Assembly: GCA_002329545.1 (NCBI GenBank)
Contig: DCTJ01000093.1
Location: forward strand, 8,350 to 13,559
Length of the DNA stretch: 5,210 nt
Direction: 5' to 3'
DNA from: Candidatus Omnitrophica bacterium UBA1443
GTDB taxonomy: Bacteria; Omnitrophota; Omnitrophia; Omnitrophales; Aquincolibacteriaceae
The position numbers and the translations under genes are program-made. Of the stretch, positions 1 through 5,210 are shown piece by piece (position 1 is the stretch's first letter; each line of letters starts with the position of its first letter). The notes under the pieces are model-generated. The model searched no databases, was not told where the DNA came from, and worked only from the letters and a program-made list of their open reading frames with translations.

Positions 1-511
1 TGGTCAGACGATGCATGAAAGCGGATTTTCCGGTGCTGGGAAGCCCCACAAGAAAAACATCCGCGGGAATTAAAAATTCCAGTTCGATTTCAAGCTTTTC
101 ACCTTCCTGACCGGGCGTCGCTTTTTTATCTCCAATGTTGCCGGATCCGCCACGCCCGCCACGAGCGACTACGACTTCATCTTGATCCTGGTTTAGGTCG
201 CGAATCGCGAGGCGGTTTTCCTTGTTGTAAATTGAAGTTCCGACAGGAACGAGAACCACGAGATCCTCGCCACAAGCTCCCCGCTTGTTATTAGGCCCAC
301 CGTGAGTGCCCGCGGGTGCCACAAGATACTGTTTGAGTTTAAGCCGGTCTAACCCCGGAGCGTTATGAGAGGCCCGAAAAATGACGCTCCCACCGTCGCC
401 ACCATCCGCGCCATTCGGGACAATTTTTCGGTCAATTCGATGATAATAGCTGTCGCAACCATGTCCACCATGTCCACCCTGGACGGTCAAATGAATCTTG
501 TCAATCAACAT
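1..511 (-). CDS. obg: Obg-family GTPase, N-terminal part (truncated by window edge)
   Basis: Obg (CgtA/ObgE) is a GTPase that binds the large ribosomal subunit and acts in its assembly and in growth control. The frame is read from the ATG at 511 to the window edge, giving 170 residues; the C-terminal part of the G domain lies outside. An AAGGAG at 516-521, four bases upstream of the ATG, supports this start. Residues 1 to about 150 form the glycine-rich Obg fold, with GGHGGHGC at 12-19, GADGGDGGSV at 34-43 and ARGGRGGSGN at 116-125. The P-loop GLPSTGKS is at 156-163, preceded by the typical A-D-V strand. The position after rpmA is the usual one for obg. Compared with typical Obg, the loop after the GN at 124-125 is shorter and lacks the usual N-R-A-P-R-like stretch, and the first glycine-rich loop is also shortened. 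Family assignment is secure; switch regions cannot be seen. Confidence 0.95.
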   Translation of the reverse strand, partial: MLIDKIHLTVQGGHGGHGCDSYYHRIDRKIVPNGADGGDGGSVIFRASHNAPGLDRLKLKQYLVAPAGTHGGPNNKRGACGEDLVVLVPVGTSIYNKENRLAIRDLNQDQDEVVVARGGRGGSGNIGDKKATPGQEGEKLEIELEFLIPADVFLVGLPSTGKSAFMHRLT

Positions 512-515
512 AAAA

Positions 516-521
516 CTCCTT
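516..521 (-). promoter_or_regulatory. Ribosome-binding site of obg
   Basis: AAGGAG on the minus strand, four bases before the obg ATG. It lies immediately downstream of the T-run of the rpmA-obg hairpin, so a transcript ending in that T-run would lack this site. Confidence 0.8.
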
Positions 522-564
522 AAAAAGAAAAAGGCCAAAAAGCGCGCCAGCGCCTTTTAGCCTT
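522..564 (-). terminator. Rho-independent terminator or attenuator between rpmA and obg
   Basis: On the minus strand, arms at 564-550 and 545-531 form a 15-bp stem with two G-T wobbles and a four-base loop (TGGC). TTTCTTTTT (530-522) follows. This is the classical layout of an intrinsic terminator. It starts 22 bases after the rpmA stop. There is no T-run on the plus-strand side, so it should work only in the minus direction. Because obg follows with no convincing promoter of its own, partial readthrough (attenuation) is more likely than complete termination; that last point is inference. Confidence 0.8.
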
Positions 565-586
565 GGTCATGAAAGATAATAAATAT

Positions 587-829
587 CTAGCTGGGAATAA
601 TATGGACTGTTCTATTAGATTTAAATTCCACTATCCCATCACGCATCGCGAACAAGGTGTGGTCGTTTCCAATGCCCACAAACTGCCCCGGATGAAACCG
701 GGTTCCACGCTGCCGGATAATGATACTGCCCGCGCGAACCTTTTGCCCGCCAAAAACCTTGACGCCCAGACGTTGGGATTGTGAATCTCGCCCGTTAGTA
801 CTGCTTCCCTGACTTTTTGTATGTGCCAT
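587..829 (-). CDS. rpmA: 50S ribosomal protein L27
   Basis: L27 is a large-subunit protein whose N-terminal tail reaches the peptidyl-transferase centre. The 80-residue length fits the family. Diagnostic blocks are NGRDS (12-16), [10 protein letters not shown] (20-29), [13 protein letters not shown] (36-48) and [11 protein letters not shown] (51-61). The start at 829 gives the standard M-A-H beginning and is preceded by AGAGGA at 834-839, four bases upstream. There is no cleavable N-terminal extension of the Firmicutes type. The tail (residues 2-11) has T, S, Q, S and T where many homologues have K, A, G, T and R, leaving K5 as its only lysine. It lies 24 bases after rplU and is presumably co-transcribed from the promoter at 1207-1235. 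Confidence 0.98.
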   Translation of the reverse strand: MAHTKSQGSSTNGRDSQSQRLGVKVFGGQKVRAGSIIIRQRGTRFHPGQFVGIGNDHTLFAMRDGIVEFKSNRTVHIIPS

Positions 830-853
830 GATGTCCTCTAAAAATAATTTAAA

Positions 854-1174
854 TCAAACCTTGATATCCTTAACACGCAATCGCAGAAGATCCTGGCGGT
901 GACCATGCTTGCGGCGGGACGCCTTGCGACGCCGCATACGGTAATGAATAACTTTGGGTGCGCGTATTTCGCCAAGATTTTCACAAATAACTTGAGCCCC
1001 CTTCACCACAGGCGTCCCCACCAATACCGTATTACCATCCGCATAAAAAAGGACACGATCAAGCACAACCTCGCCTTGCCCTCCGGTCCCCTCTAGCAAC
1101 TCTACTTCCAGTATTGACTTAGGTTCCACCCAGTACTGCTTTGAGCCCGTTTCCACGATTGCGTACGCAGACAT
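854..1174 (-). CDS. rplU: 50S ribosomal protein L21
   Basis: L21 is a 23S rRNA-binding protein of the large subunit. The 106-residue length matches the family. The N-terminal Y-A-I-V-E-T-G-S-K-Q-Y block (4-14), the V-G-T-P-V-V-K-G-A strand (52-60) and the basic C-terminal block running from KVIHYR (74) through RRRK to GHRQ (91-94) are all characteristic. The ATG at 1174 is preceded by AAGGAG at 1181-1186 with a six-base spacer. It is the first gene of the rplU-rpmA-obg unit. A near-consensus promoter lies just upstream, giving a predicted leader of only about 25 bases. Confidence 0.98.
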   Translation of the reverse strand: MSAYAIVETGSKQYWVEPKSILEVELLEGTGGQGEVVLDRVLFYADGNTVLVGTPVVKGAQVICENLGEIRAPKVIHYRMRRRKASRRKHGHRQDLLRLRVKDIKV

Positions 1175-1206
1175 AAATAACTCCTTTTAACTTAAAGAGA
1201 ATGGGT

Positions 1207-1235
1207 ATTCTATGGAAATAGAACCGCTGTGTCAA
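1207..1235 (-). promoter_or_regulatory. Sigma-70-type promoter of rplU-rpmA-obg
   Basis: On the minus strand there is a perfect -35 box TTGACA (1235-1230), a 17-base spacer and a -10 box TAGAAT (1212-1207, one mismatch to TATAAT). The predicted transcription start is near 1200. The AT-rich tract at 1236-1256 just upstream of -35 is positioned like an UP element. The distance to the rplU ATG fits a short leader with a ribosome-binding site. The match is seen directly; its use by a housekeeping sigma factor is inferred. Confidence 0.88.
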
Positions 1236-1240
1236 CAAAA

Positions 1241-1280
1241 TTAAAAAACTTATAACTTGTTCAGCTATAACAAGTTACAA
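1241..1280 (-). terminator. Hairpin terminator after the DUF547 gene
   Basis: On the minus strand, 12-base arms at 1280-1269 and 1261-1250 pair with one G-T wobble; the inner nine pairs (TAACTTGTT/AACAAGTTA) are perfect. The loop is seven bases, and GTTTTTTAA (1249-1241) follows. It lies about 24 bases after the DUF547 stop and just upstream of the rplU -35 box. The stem is AU-rich, so termination may be incomplete. A dyad operator for rplU is an alternative reading. Confidence 0.72.
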
Positions 1281-1303
1281 CGTTTTCGGCGTGAACGTTC
1301 TAT

Positions 1304-2173
1304 TTACTTTGGTTCGCCGGGAAGTTCGTACTGCAGAGAATGATCTGACACCGGGGGCGCATCGATCCAGTCATTGAGCTCGGGATCAAACGGCATGTAC
1401 TTTATTTTATAACGGCCCTCTTCAAGAAACTCGATTTTTTGAAGATCCTCTGAATAGTAGATAAGGAATGAGAGAATCGACATCTCCTCCCGAGAAAACT
1501 TCCCGATCCTTTCAGGAGTTCCGAAATCAAGATTAAAATCCGCTCCATACCATTTAAATATACGGGAAAGCCTGATTGTCTTCTTGCCCGGTATAATTTC
1601 AACCCGTGCCGGATCGTTTAAAAATTCGCGGGTCGCGAGAAAAAGTTTTCCTTCAACATTGGCATCCGTAAAAGGATCACGATCCAGCCGGGGGCACCCC
1701 CGCGCGCCACAGGAAAGGGCAAGATGTATTTTTTCATCACGATAAGTCTTCATCAGAATCTGATTTCTGATCTGATTCAAACTGTACTGCTCCGCCCCAA
1801 CGTGAATCACAGTGATATCCCACGCGCTTGAAATCTGATTAAGACTGCGTGCCGGATAATGGTCCACCACAATCTTGATCACGCCCGCGTGATAAGCATT
1901 AATCCAGAACGCCATCGCCTTTTCACGTGGCCAGAGCGTTTTGACATCCACGGGGTTCTGCGCCGCGATAAAGGCCAGATAATCATTTAAAAGAGCCGGA
2001 TTACGCTTTACCCCGGCATAATTGACATCACCATTTTCGTTCACGAATTGATGAAGGAACGACCGCCAGACAGCATGACCGTCAAGCGAATCCCCGGCCG
2101 CCTTGACCGAAAGCGTCTGAAAGCAGAAGATAAAAAATATGAAAAGTATCGTGATTCGTTTCATGAAAGTCAT
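1304..2173 (-). CDS. Exported DUF547 domain protein
   Basis: A 289-residue protein of the DUF547 family, whose biochemical role is not established. Residues 1 to about 26 form a Sec-type signal peptide: basic M-K-R, a hydrophobic core rich in I, L and F, and a likely signal peptidase I site in S-V-K-A-A. It is therefore probably periplasmic or secreted. No lipobox cysteine is seen. Family blocks are AFWINAY (88-94), the H150 region with L-S-C-G-A-R-G-C-P-R-L (153-163), and RIFKWYGADF (204-213). Cysteines 155 and 160 are the pair usual in this family. The start at 2173 overlaps the stop of the preceding gene as TGATG, and no clear ribosome-binding site is seen, so coupling is likely. A second ATG at 2164 would trim three residues and keep the signal peptide. 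It is the last gene before the hairpin at 1241-1280. Confidence 0.9.
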   Translation of the reverse strand: MTFMKRITILFIFFIFCFQTLSVKAAGDSLDGHAVWRSFLHQFVNENGDVNYAGVKRNPALLNDYLAFIAAQNPVDVKTLWPREKAMAFWINAYHAGVIKIVVDHYPARSLNQISSAWDITVIHVGAEQYSLNQIRNQILMKTYRDEKIHLALSCGARGCPRLDRDPFTDANVEGKLFLATREFLNDPARVEIIPGKKTIRLSRIFKWYGADFNLDFGTPERIGKFSREEMSILSFLIYYSEDLQKIEFLEEGRYKIKYMPFDPELNDWIDAPPVSDHSLQYELPGEPK

Positions 2174-2481
2174 CAGAATCGTATACCGTGCTTTTTCAGA
2201 AATTCCCGATCATCGGCATTCAATTCATACTGGAGTTCTCCGTGCTGCCAACGATCCTGGGAAAGAGTTTCCTCAAACATTTCTTCAAGCTCGTCAAACT
2301 CCTCCGGGGTCAAGGGGACAAGATTCAGGAAAAAAATATTAATCTCGGGAGAGCTTTTGGCATTTTTCATGTGTTTGGCAAGATCTTCGATCTTCCCGTG
2401 ATGCGGATACTGTACCATTATTTTTTTTAAAAGCTGCAAAAGCTGGTTCATGTGATTCTCAAACTCGCGTTCAGAACTCAT
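2173..2481 (-). CDS. Small acidic hypothetical protein, 102 residues
   Basis: I do not recognise this family. The start is the ATG at 2481, because AAGGAG lies at 2488-2493 with a six-base spacer. An upstream in-frame start at 2520 would overlap the end of trxB and lacks such a site. The protein is soluble, with no signal peptide or membrane segment, and looks mostly helical: an amphipathic stretch around 11-24, an L-T-P-E-E-F-D-E-L-E-E helix at 57-67 that is strongly acidic, and a C-terminal D-D-R-E-F-L-K-K-H-G-I-R-F ending. There are no cysteines. It sits 22 bases after trxB and is coupled by TGATG to the DUF547 gene. The clean ribosome-binding site and tight packing argue for a real gene. 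An A8 run on the coding strand at 2428-2421 lies inside it with the frame intact. Confidence 0.82.
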   Translation of the reverse strand: MSSEREFENHMNQLLQLLKKIMVQYPHHGKIEDLAKHMKNAKSSPEINIFFLNLVPLTPEEFDELEEMFEETLSQDRWQHGELQYELNADDREFLKKHGIRF

Positions 2482-2487
2482 AAAAAT

Positions 2488-2493
2488 CTCCTT
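2488..2493 (-). promoter_or_regulatory. Ribosome-binding site deciding the start of the small acidic protein
   Basis: AAGGAG on the minus strand, six bases before the ATG at 2481. It favours that ATG over the longer in-frame start at 2520, which would overlap the 3' end of trxB by 17 bases. Confidence 0.82.
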
Positions 2494-2503
2494 TAAAACG
2501 GCC

Positions 2504-3430
2504 TTATTCTTGGTTTTCAAGATAAGCCTGAAGGGCTAACGCGGCGCCACAGCCTTCTCCGGCCGCCGCCACAAGCTGATGCACTGATCCTTTGCGAATT
2601 TCACCTGCCGCGAATATTCCTGGGACGGATGTCCGGTATCCCCCACCCGAGATCACATAGCCTTCTTCATCCATTTCGACAAGCCCCTTGACAATCCCCG
2701 AGTTGGGCGCGTGCCCAATAAAAACAAAAACGCCGTCCGCAGGCATCGTTCGTGTCTCCTGAGTCTTCACATTGCGGAGCAAAACCGATTCCACTTTTGA
2801 GTTTCCCTGGATTTTATCAATAACCGTATCCCAAATAAAGCGTATCTTGGGATTTTTCTTTGCTCGCTCCTGGAGGATGGAACTTCCGCGAAGTTGATCA
2901 CGTCGGTGAACAATAGAGACTTGACTGGCAAATTTCGTCAGAAAAATACCTTCCTGTAAAGCCGAATCTCCGCCACCCACCACCATCACGTTTTTTCCTT
3001 TAAAAAAAGCTCCGTCGCACGTGGCGCAATAGGAAACTCCTCGGCCGATAAACTCCTTTTCCCCAGGTACGCCAAGCATTCGGAATGATGCCCCCATGGC
3101 AAGGATAACCGCCTTCGCTTGATAACGGTTTTCTGACGTTTCTATCAAAAAAAACTTTTCCCGGGGAAGAACATTTTTTACGTCTTCATAATTAATTTGA
3201 ACGCCGTATTTTACGGCCTGGGCCTCCATGCGTTGCGCGATATCAGCCCCCATAATGCCCTCGGGAAACCCCGGATAATTTTCAACACCCTCGGTAGAAG
3301 CAATCTGCCCACCCGGCATCAGTTTTTCGAGTACAAGCGTGGAGAGATTCGCTCGCGCCGTATAAATCGCCGCGGTGAGACCCGCTCCACCCGCCCCAAC
3401 AATCACAGTATCAAACAAAGAAGTACTCAT
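2504..3430 (-). CDS. trxB: Thioredoxin reductase
   Basis: A cytoplasmic FAD enzyme that transfers electrons from NADPH to thioredoxin. With the ATG at 3430 it has 308 residues, the usual low-molecular-weight TrxB length. Visible blocks are the FAD Rossmann motif GAGGAG (12-17), GGQ plus VENYPGF (40-55), the redox-active CATC (135-138), the NADPH-binding GGGDSA (152-157) and HRRDQLR (175-181), and the C-terminal FAD motif IFAAGEIR (272-279). The ATG is 5 bases after the preceding stop, with GAGG at 3441-3444 ten bases upstream. A TTG at 3439 would add three residues but leaves almost no spacer. Two differences from the usual pattern are G for P in the first glycine motif and E for D in the A-A-G-D motif; H-Q also replaces the usual R-Q after it. 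Retained NADPH motifs argue against a ferredoxin-dependent type. Confidence 0.96.
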   Translation of the reverse strand: MSTSLFDTVIVGAGGAGLTAAIYTARANLSTLVLEKLMPGGQIASTEGVENYPGFPEGIMGADIAQRMEAQAVKYGVQINYEDVKNVLPREKFFLIETSENRYQAKAVILAMGASFRMLGVPGEKEFIGRGVSYCATCDGAFFKGKNVMVVGGGDSALQEGIFLTKFASQVSIVHRRDQLRGSSILQERAKKNPKIRFIWDTVIDKIQGNSKVESVLLRNVKTQETRTMPADGVFVFIGHAPNSGIVKGLVEMDEEGYVISGGGYRTSVPGIFAAGEIRKGSVHQLVAAAGEGCGAALALQAYLENQE

Positions 3431-3435
3431 CGGTT

Positions 3436-3840
3436 TCAAACCTCAGCAACGCTCGCCGCGTTCAGAACATCTTGTTTCGCGAAAATCGGAACTCCACAAC
3501 GCAGTGCTATCGCGACACTGTCCGAAGGCCTAGCGTCCATGATGATCCGATTCCCGCCTTCCTTGAGGATAAATAATTTTGCATAAAAAGTGTTTTTCTC
3601 GATTTTATCGATGACCACCTTTTCGAGACGAGCGCCCAGTCCTTCCAGAATATTAACAAGAAGATCATGGGTCATGGGCCGAGGGGGTTTGACGCCACTC
3701 AGATTGAGCTTGATTGAATTGATTTCAGCAATTCCGATCACAAGCGGCAGATATCGCGTCTCACCCTGGACCTTAAAAACTAGCAATTGCTCATGCCGCT
3801 TTTCATCCACCTTGATCTTGCTTAAAACAAGTTCAATCAT
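3436..3840 (-). CDS. DUF151 / bifunctional nuclease (BFN) domain protein
   Basis: A 134-residue, single-domain DUF151 protein. Members have been described as having RNase and DNase activity (BFN), but the role in bacteria is poorly defined. Family blocks are LPLVIGIAEINSI (31-43), PRPMTHDL (53-60), a helix with L-E-G-L-G-A-R-L-E-K-V, NTFYA (83-87), DARPSDSVAIA (102-112) and PIFA (118-121). No extra C-terminal UVR domain is present. The ATG at 3840 is chosen because the family homology begins there. A longer in-frame start at 4038 would run deep inside the preceding gene and its extra residues look like a shadow of it. It overlaps the coiled-coil gene by eight bases (ATGATTGA) and has no strong ribosome-binding site, so translation is probably coupled. 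trxB follows after 5 bases. Confidence 0.93.
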   Translation of the reverse strand: MIELVLSKIKVDEKRHEQLLVFKVQGETRYLPLVIGIAEINSIKLNLSGVKPPRPMTHDLLVNILEGLGARLEKVVIDKIEKNTFYAKLFILKEGGNRIIMDARPSDSVAIALRCGVPIFAKQDVLNAASVAEV

Positions 3841-5210
3841 GAGACGTCTCGGGCGACTCACGAGGCAAGAAAAAATCAGTCGAAGTATCCTGACTACGCG
3901 GGACAGAACCGGGACTTTCCCTCTTGACACGTTCCGCAAGATGCCTTTGAGCCTGTTTAATTTCAATGACTTCCCGCTCAAGAGTACCTTGTTCATGGAG
4001 AAGTTTTCTAAGCTCCTCTTCTCGATGCCGGATTTCACTCTCCAGCTTTTCTTGCTGTTTAACGAGGCTTTTCAACTGTGTTTCTTTCATGCTGTAAGAC
4101 TCTGAAAGTTCCCTCTTTCGCTGAATCAGTTCGCGATGCTCCAGTTGTCGCTGCAAATCCTTAACTTGGGCACGGGCTTTTTCAAGCTCGTGCTCCCGGG
4201 ATTCAAGCTGCGCTAAACGGAGTTGCCAGGATTTGATCTGTCCCTCAAAAGCCTCACGCATTCTCCCCATCTCTGATTCCAGCTCGGAAGACTTGAGTTC
4301 CCACCGCTTCGTCTGATGCATTTGCGCCTCAACCTCTTTAAGCAACCTTTGCTCGCTGGACTGAATGATCTTTTTTCCTTCCTCCATGGTGTTCAGCTTA
4401 TCGTTGATTTCAGCCACCATTTTCTTTTGCGTTTCCAGCTCGCGAAACAGGGCGGCCGTTCGCTCTTTCCATTCCTTCTCACTCCGTTCCTTTTCATCCC
4501 TGGCGATCAAAAGATCATTCTTGGAAGCGTGAAAGCTTTTCTGAATCTCCTGTTTTTCTTCCATCAATTCGCGGTTCGCGACTTCACGCTCTTCGATCTG
4601 CTTCATAAGCTCTTCGGATTTTTTTTCATTCGTCACGAGTTTTTCCTCAAAATATTGCCTCGTCTGACGGAACTCCTCCCGAAGCATCTCATACTTCTCT
4701 TCGGAGTGGTTCAGGAGGGTTTGCATCTCCTGCGTTTCCCGCTCCTTTTGTTTTTTTTCATTCTGAATGTTTTCCAGTGCTTTTTCTTTCAAATGAAGTT
4801 CCGACTGGATTTTCTCAAGAGCCCGGTGGATTTGGTTAAGATTATCACGAAGCCCGACGTTTTCCTTCAGGAGACGTTCGCGTTCCTCTTCGAGCATGTC
4901 CCGGAAATGACGCGAGGCGTGGCCCGCTTCCCCGCTGGACGCCGTTTCTTTTTCAGAAAAACCATTTTCCGTCTGAATCCAGGAACGAATCTCCTGGATC
5001 GCCTCATCTTCCGCCAGTTTTTCCTCCTCAATCCGCGGAAGACTTTTCGCATCCATATCTTTGAGGAAAGTCAGGCTGGGCGGATTCGGCCAAACCGTCC
5101 GATAACAGCGACGCTTCAAAGCTCCGTCGTTGCTGACAATCAGATCCGAAACGGAAGCGCAAAAATACTGTTTGACCTGAATGGCGGTCGAATAATTTAG
5201 ATTATCGAGA
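3833..5210 (-). CDS. Long coiled-coil protein, 5' end outside the window
   Basis: I do not recognise a specific family. The frame is open from the stop at 3833 to the window edge, giving 458 visible residues. The only internal starts, TTG at 5119 and ATG at 5056, lack a well-spaced ribosome-binding site, so I treat the gene as starting upstream. The first 100 or so residues look partly folded, with a conserved-looking stretch of aromatic residues, prolines and two cysteines, then a variable acidic region. About residues 102-430 are almost pure E/K/Q/R/L heptad-like sequence, predicted as a long coiled coil. The last 28 residues are rich in S, P, T and D and probably disordered. No signal peptide, membrane segment or nucleotide-binding motif is visible. 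It could be a structural or scaffolding protein, or the stalk of a larger protein whose functional domain lies outside. It overlaps the BFN gene by eight bases. Confidence 0.82.
   Translation of the reverse strand, partial: LDNLNYSTAIQVKQYFCASVSDLIVSNDGALKRRCYRTVWPNPPSLTFLKDMDAKSLPRIEEEKLAEDEAIQEIRSWIQTENGFSEKETASSGEAGHASRHFRDMLEEERERLLKENVGLRDNLNQIHRALEKIQSELHLKEKALENIQNEKKQKERETQEMQTLLNHSEEKYEMLREEFRQTRQYFEEKLVTNEKKSEELMKQIEEREVANRELMEEKQEIQKSFHASKNDLLIARDEKERSEKEWKERTAALFRELETQKKMVAEINDKLNTMEEGKKIIQSSEQRLLKEVEAQMHQTKRWELKSSELESEMGRMREAFEGQIKSWQLRLAQLESREHELEKARAQVKDLQRQLEHRELIQRKRELSESYSMKETQLKSLVKQQEKLESEIRHREEELRKLLHEQGTLEREVIEIKQAQRHLAERVKRESPGSVPRSQDTSTDFFLPRESPETSHD

Noticed and set aside
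459..484. Two copies of GGTGGACAT on the minus strand
   Set aside because: They encode the repeated G-G-H glycine-rich motif of Obg and are explained by the protein.
565..586. TATTAT-like -10 for a separate obg promoter
   Set aside because: No matching -35 at the right spacing; the region is simply AT-rich.
563..784. Plus-strand frame of 73 codons opposite rpmA
   Set aside because: L27 is unambiguous on the minus strand.
2048..2401. Overlapping plus-strand frames opposite the DUF547 and small-protein genes
   Set aside because: They are shadows of two tightly packed minus-strand genes, with unnatural composition.
3841..3850. Ten-base palindrome GAGACGTCTC directly before the BFN ATG
   Set aside because: It is inside the coiled-coil coding sequence, has no loop to form a hairpin, and such palindromes arise by chance.
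3841..4038. Longer in-frame start for the BFN protein
   Set aside because: The extra residues fall wholly inside the coiled-coil gene in another frame, and family homology begins at the ATG at 3840.
3590..4105. Plus-strand frame of 171 codons
   Set aside because: It lies opposite the BFN and coiled-coil genes, which are well supported, and shows no motif of its own.
4316..5200. Long plus-strand open frame of 294 codons
   Set aside because: It is the antisense of the coiled-coil gene. Its F/L-rich translation is what complementing E, K and Q codons produces, and it has no family motif.

Overview
The window is a compact bacterial segment in which every supported gene lies on the minus strand, so transcription runs from position 5210 towards 1. 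Gaps are short, and several junctions overlap by a few bases. Two transcription units are visible. They are separated by a 130-base intergenic region (1175-1303) that holds a hairpin terminator and a near-consensus sigma-70 promoter.

Upstream unit (5210 to about 1240): a long coiled-coil protein whose 5' end lies outside the window, a DUF151/bifunctional-nuclease (BFN) protein, thioredoxin reductase (trxB), a 102-residue acidic protein of unknown family, and an exported DUF547 protein. The junctions are an 8-base overlap, a 5-base gap, a 22-base gap and a TGATG stop/start overlap. This points to one co-transcribed, partly translationally coupled operon. The promoter of this unit is not in the window.

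Downstream unit (about 1235 to 1): the classical rplU-rpmA-obg cluster, encoding ribosomal proteins L21 and L27 and the ribosome-associated GTPase Obg, which is truncated by the window edge just after its P-loop. A strong hairpin plus T-run sits between rpmA and obg, directly against the obg ribosome-binding site. It probably lowers obg expression relative to the ribosomal proteins.

Organism: a bacterium of moderate GC with AAGGAG-type ribosome-binding sites and a Sec-type exported protein. L27 lacks the N-terminal extension that is cleaved in Firmicutes. The Obg N-domain is divergent, and the gene order outside rplU-rpmA-obg is not one I recognise from model organisms. This suggests an uncultivated or poorly studied phylum; an Omnitrophota-like lineage is a low-confidence guess from the style of Obg and L27. 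I see no mobile element, CRISPR array, tRNA or rRNA. The content is mostly housekeeping. The least explained parts are the coiled-coil protein, the small acidic protein and their coupling to BFN, TrxB and DUF547. I do not see clear evidence of a new defence or mobile system.
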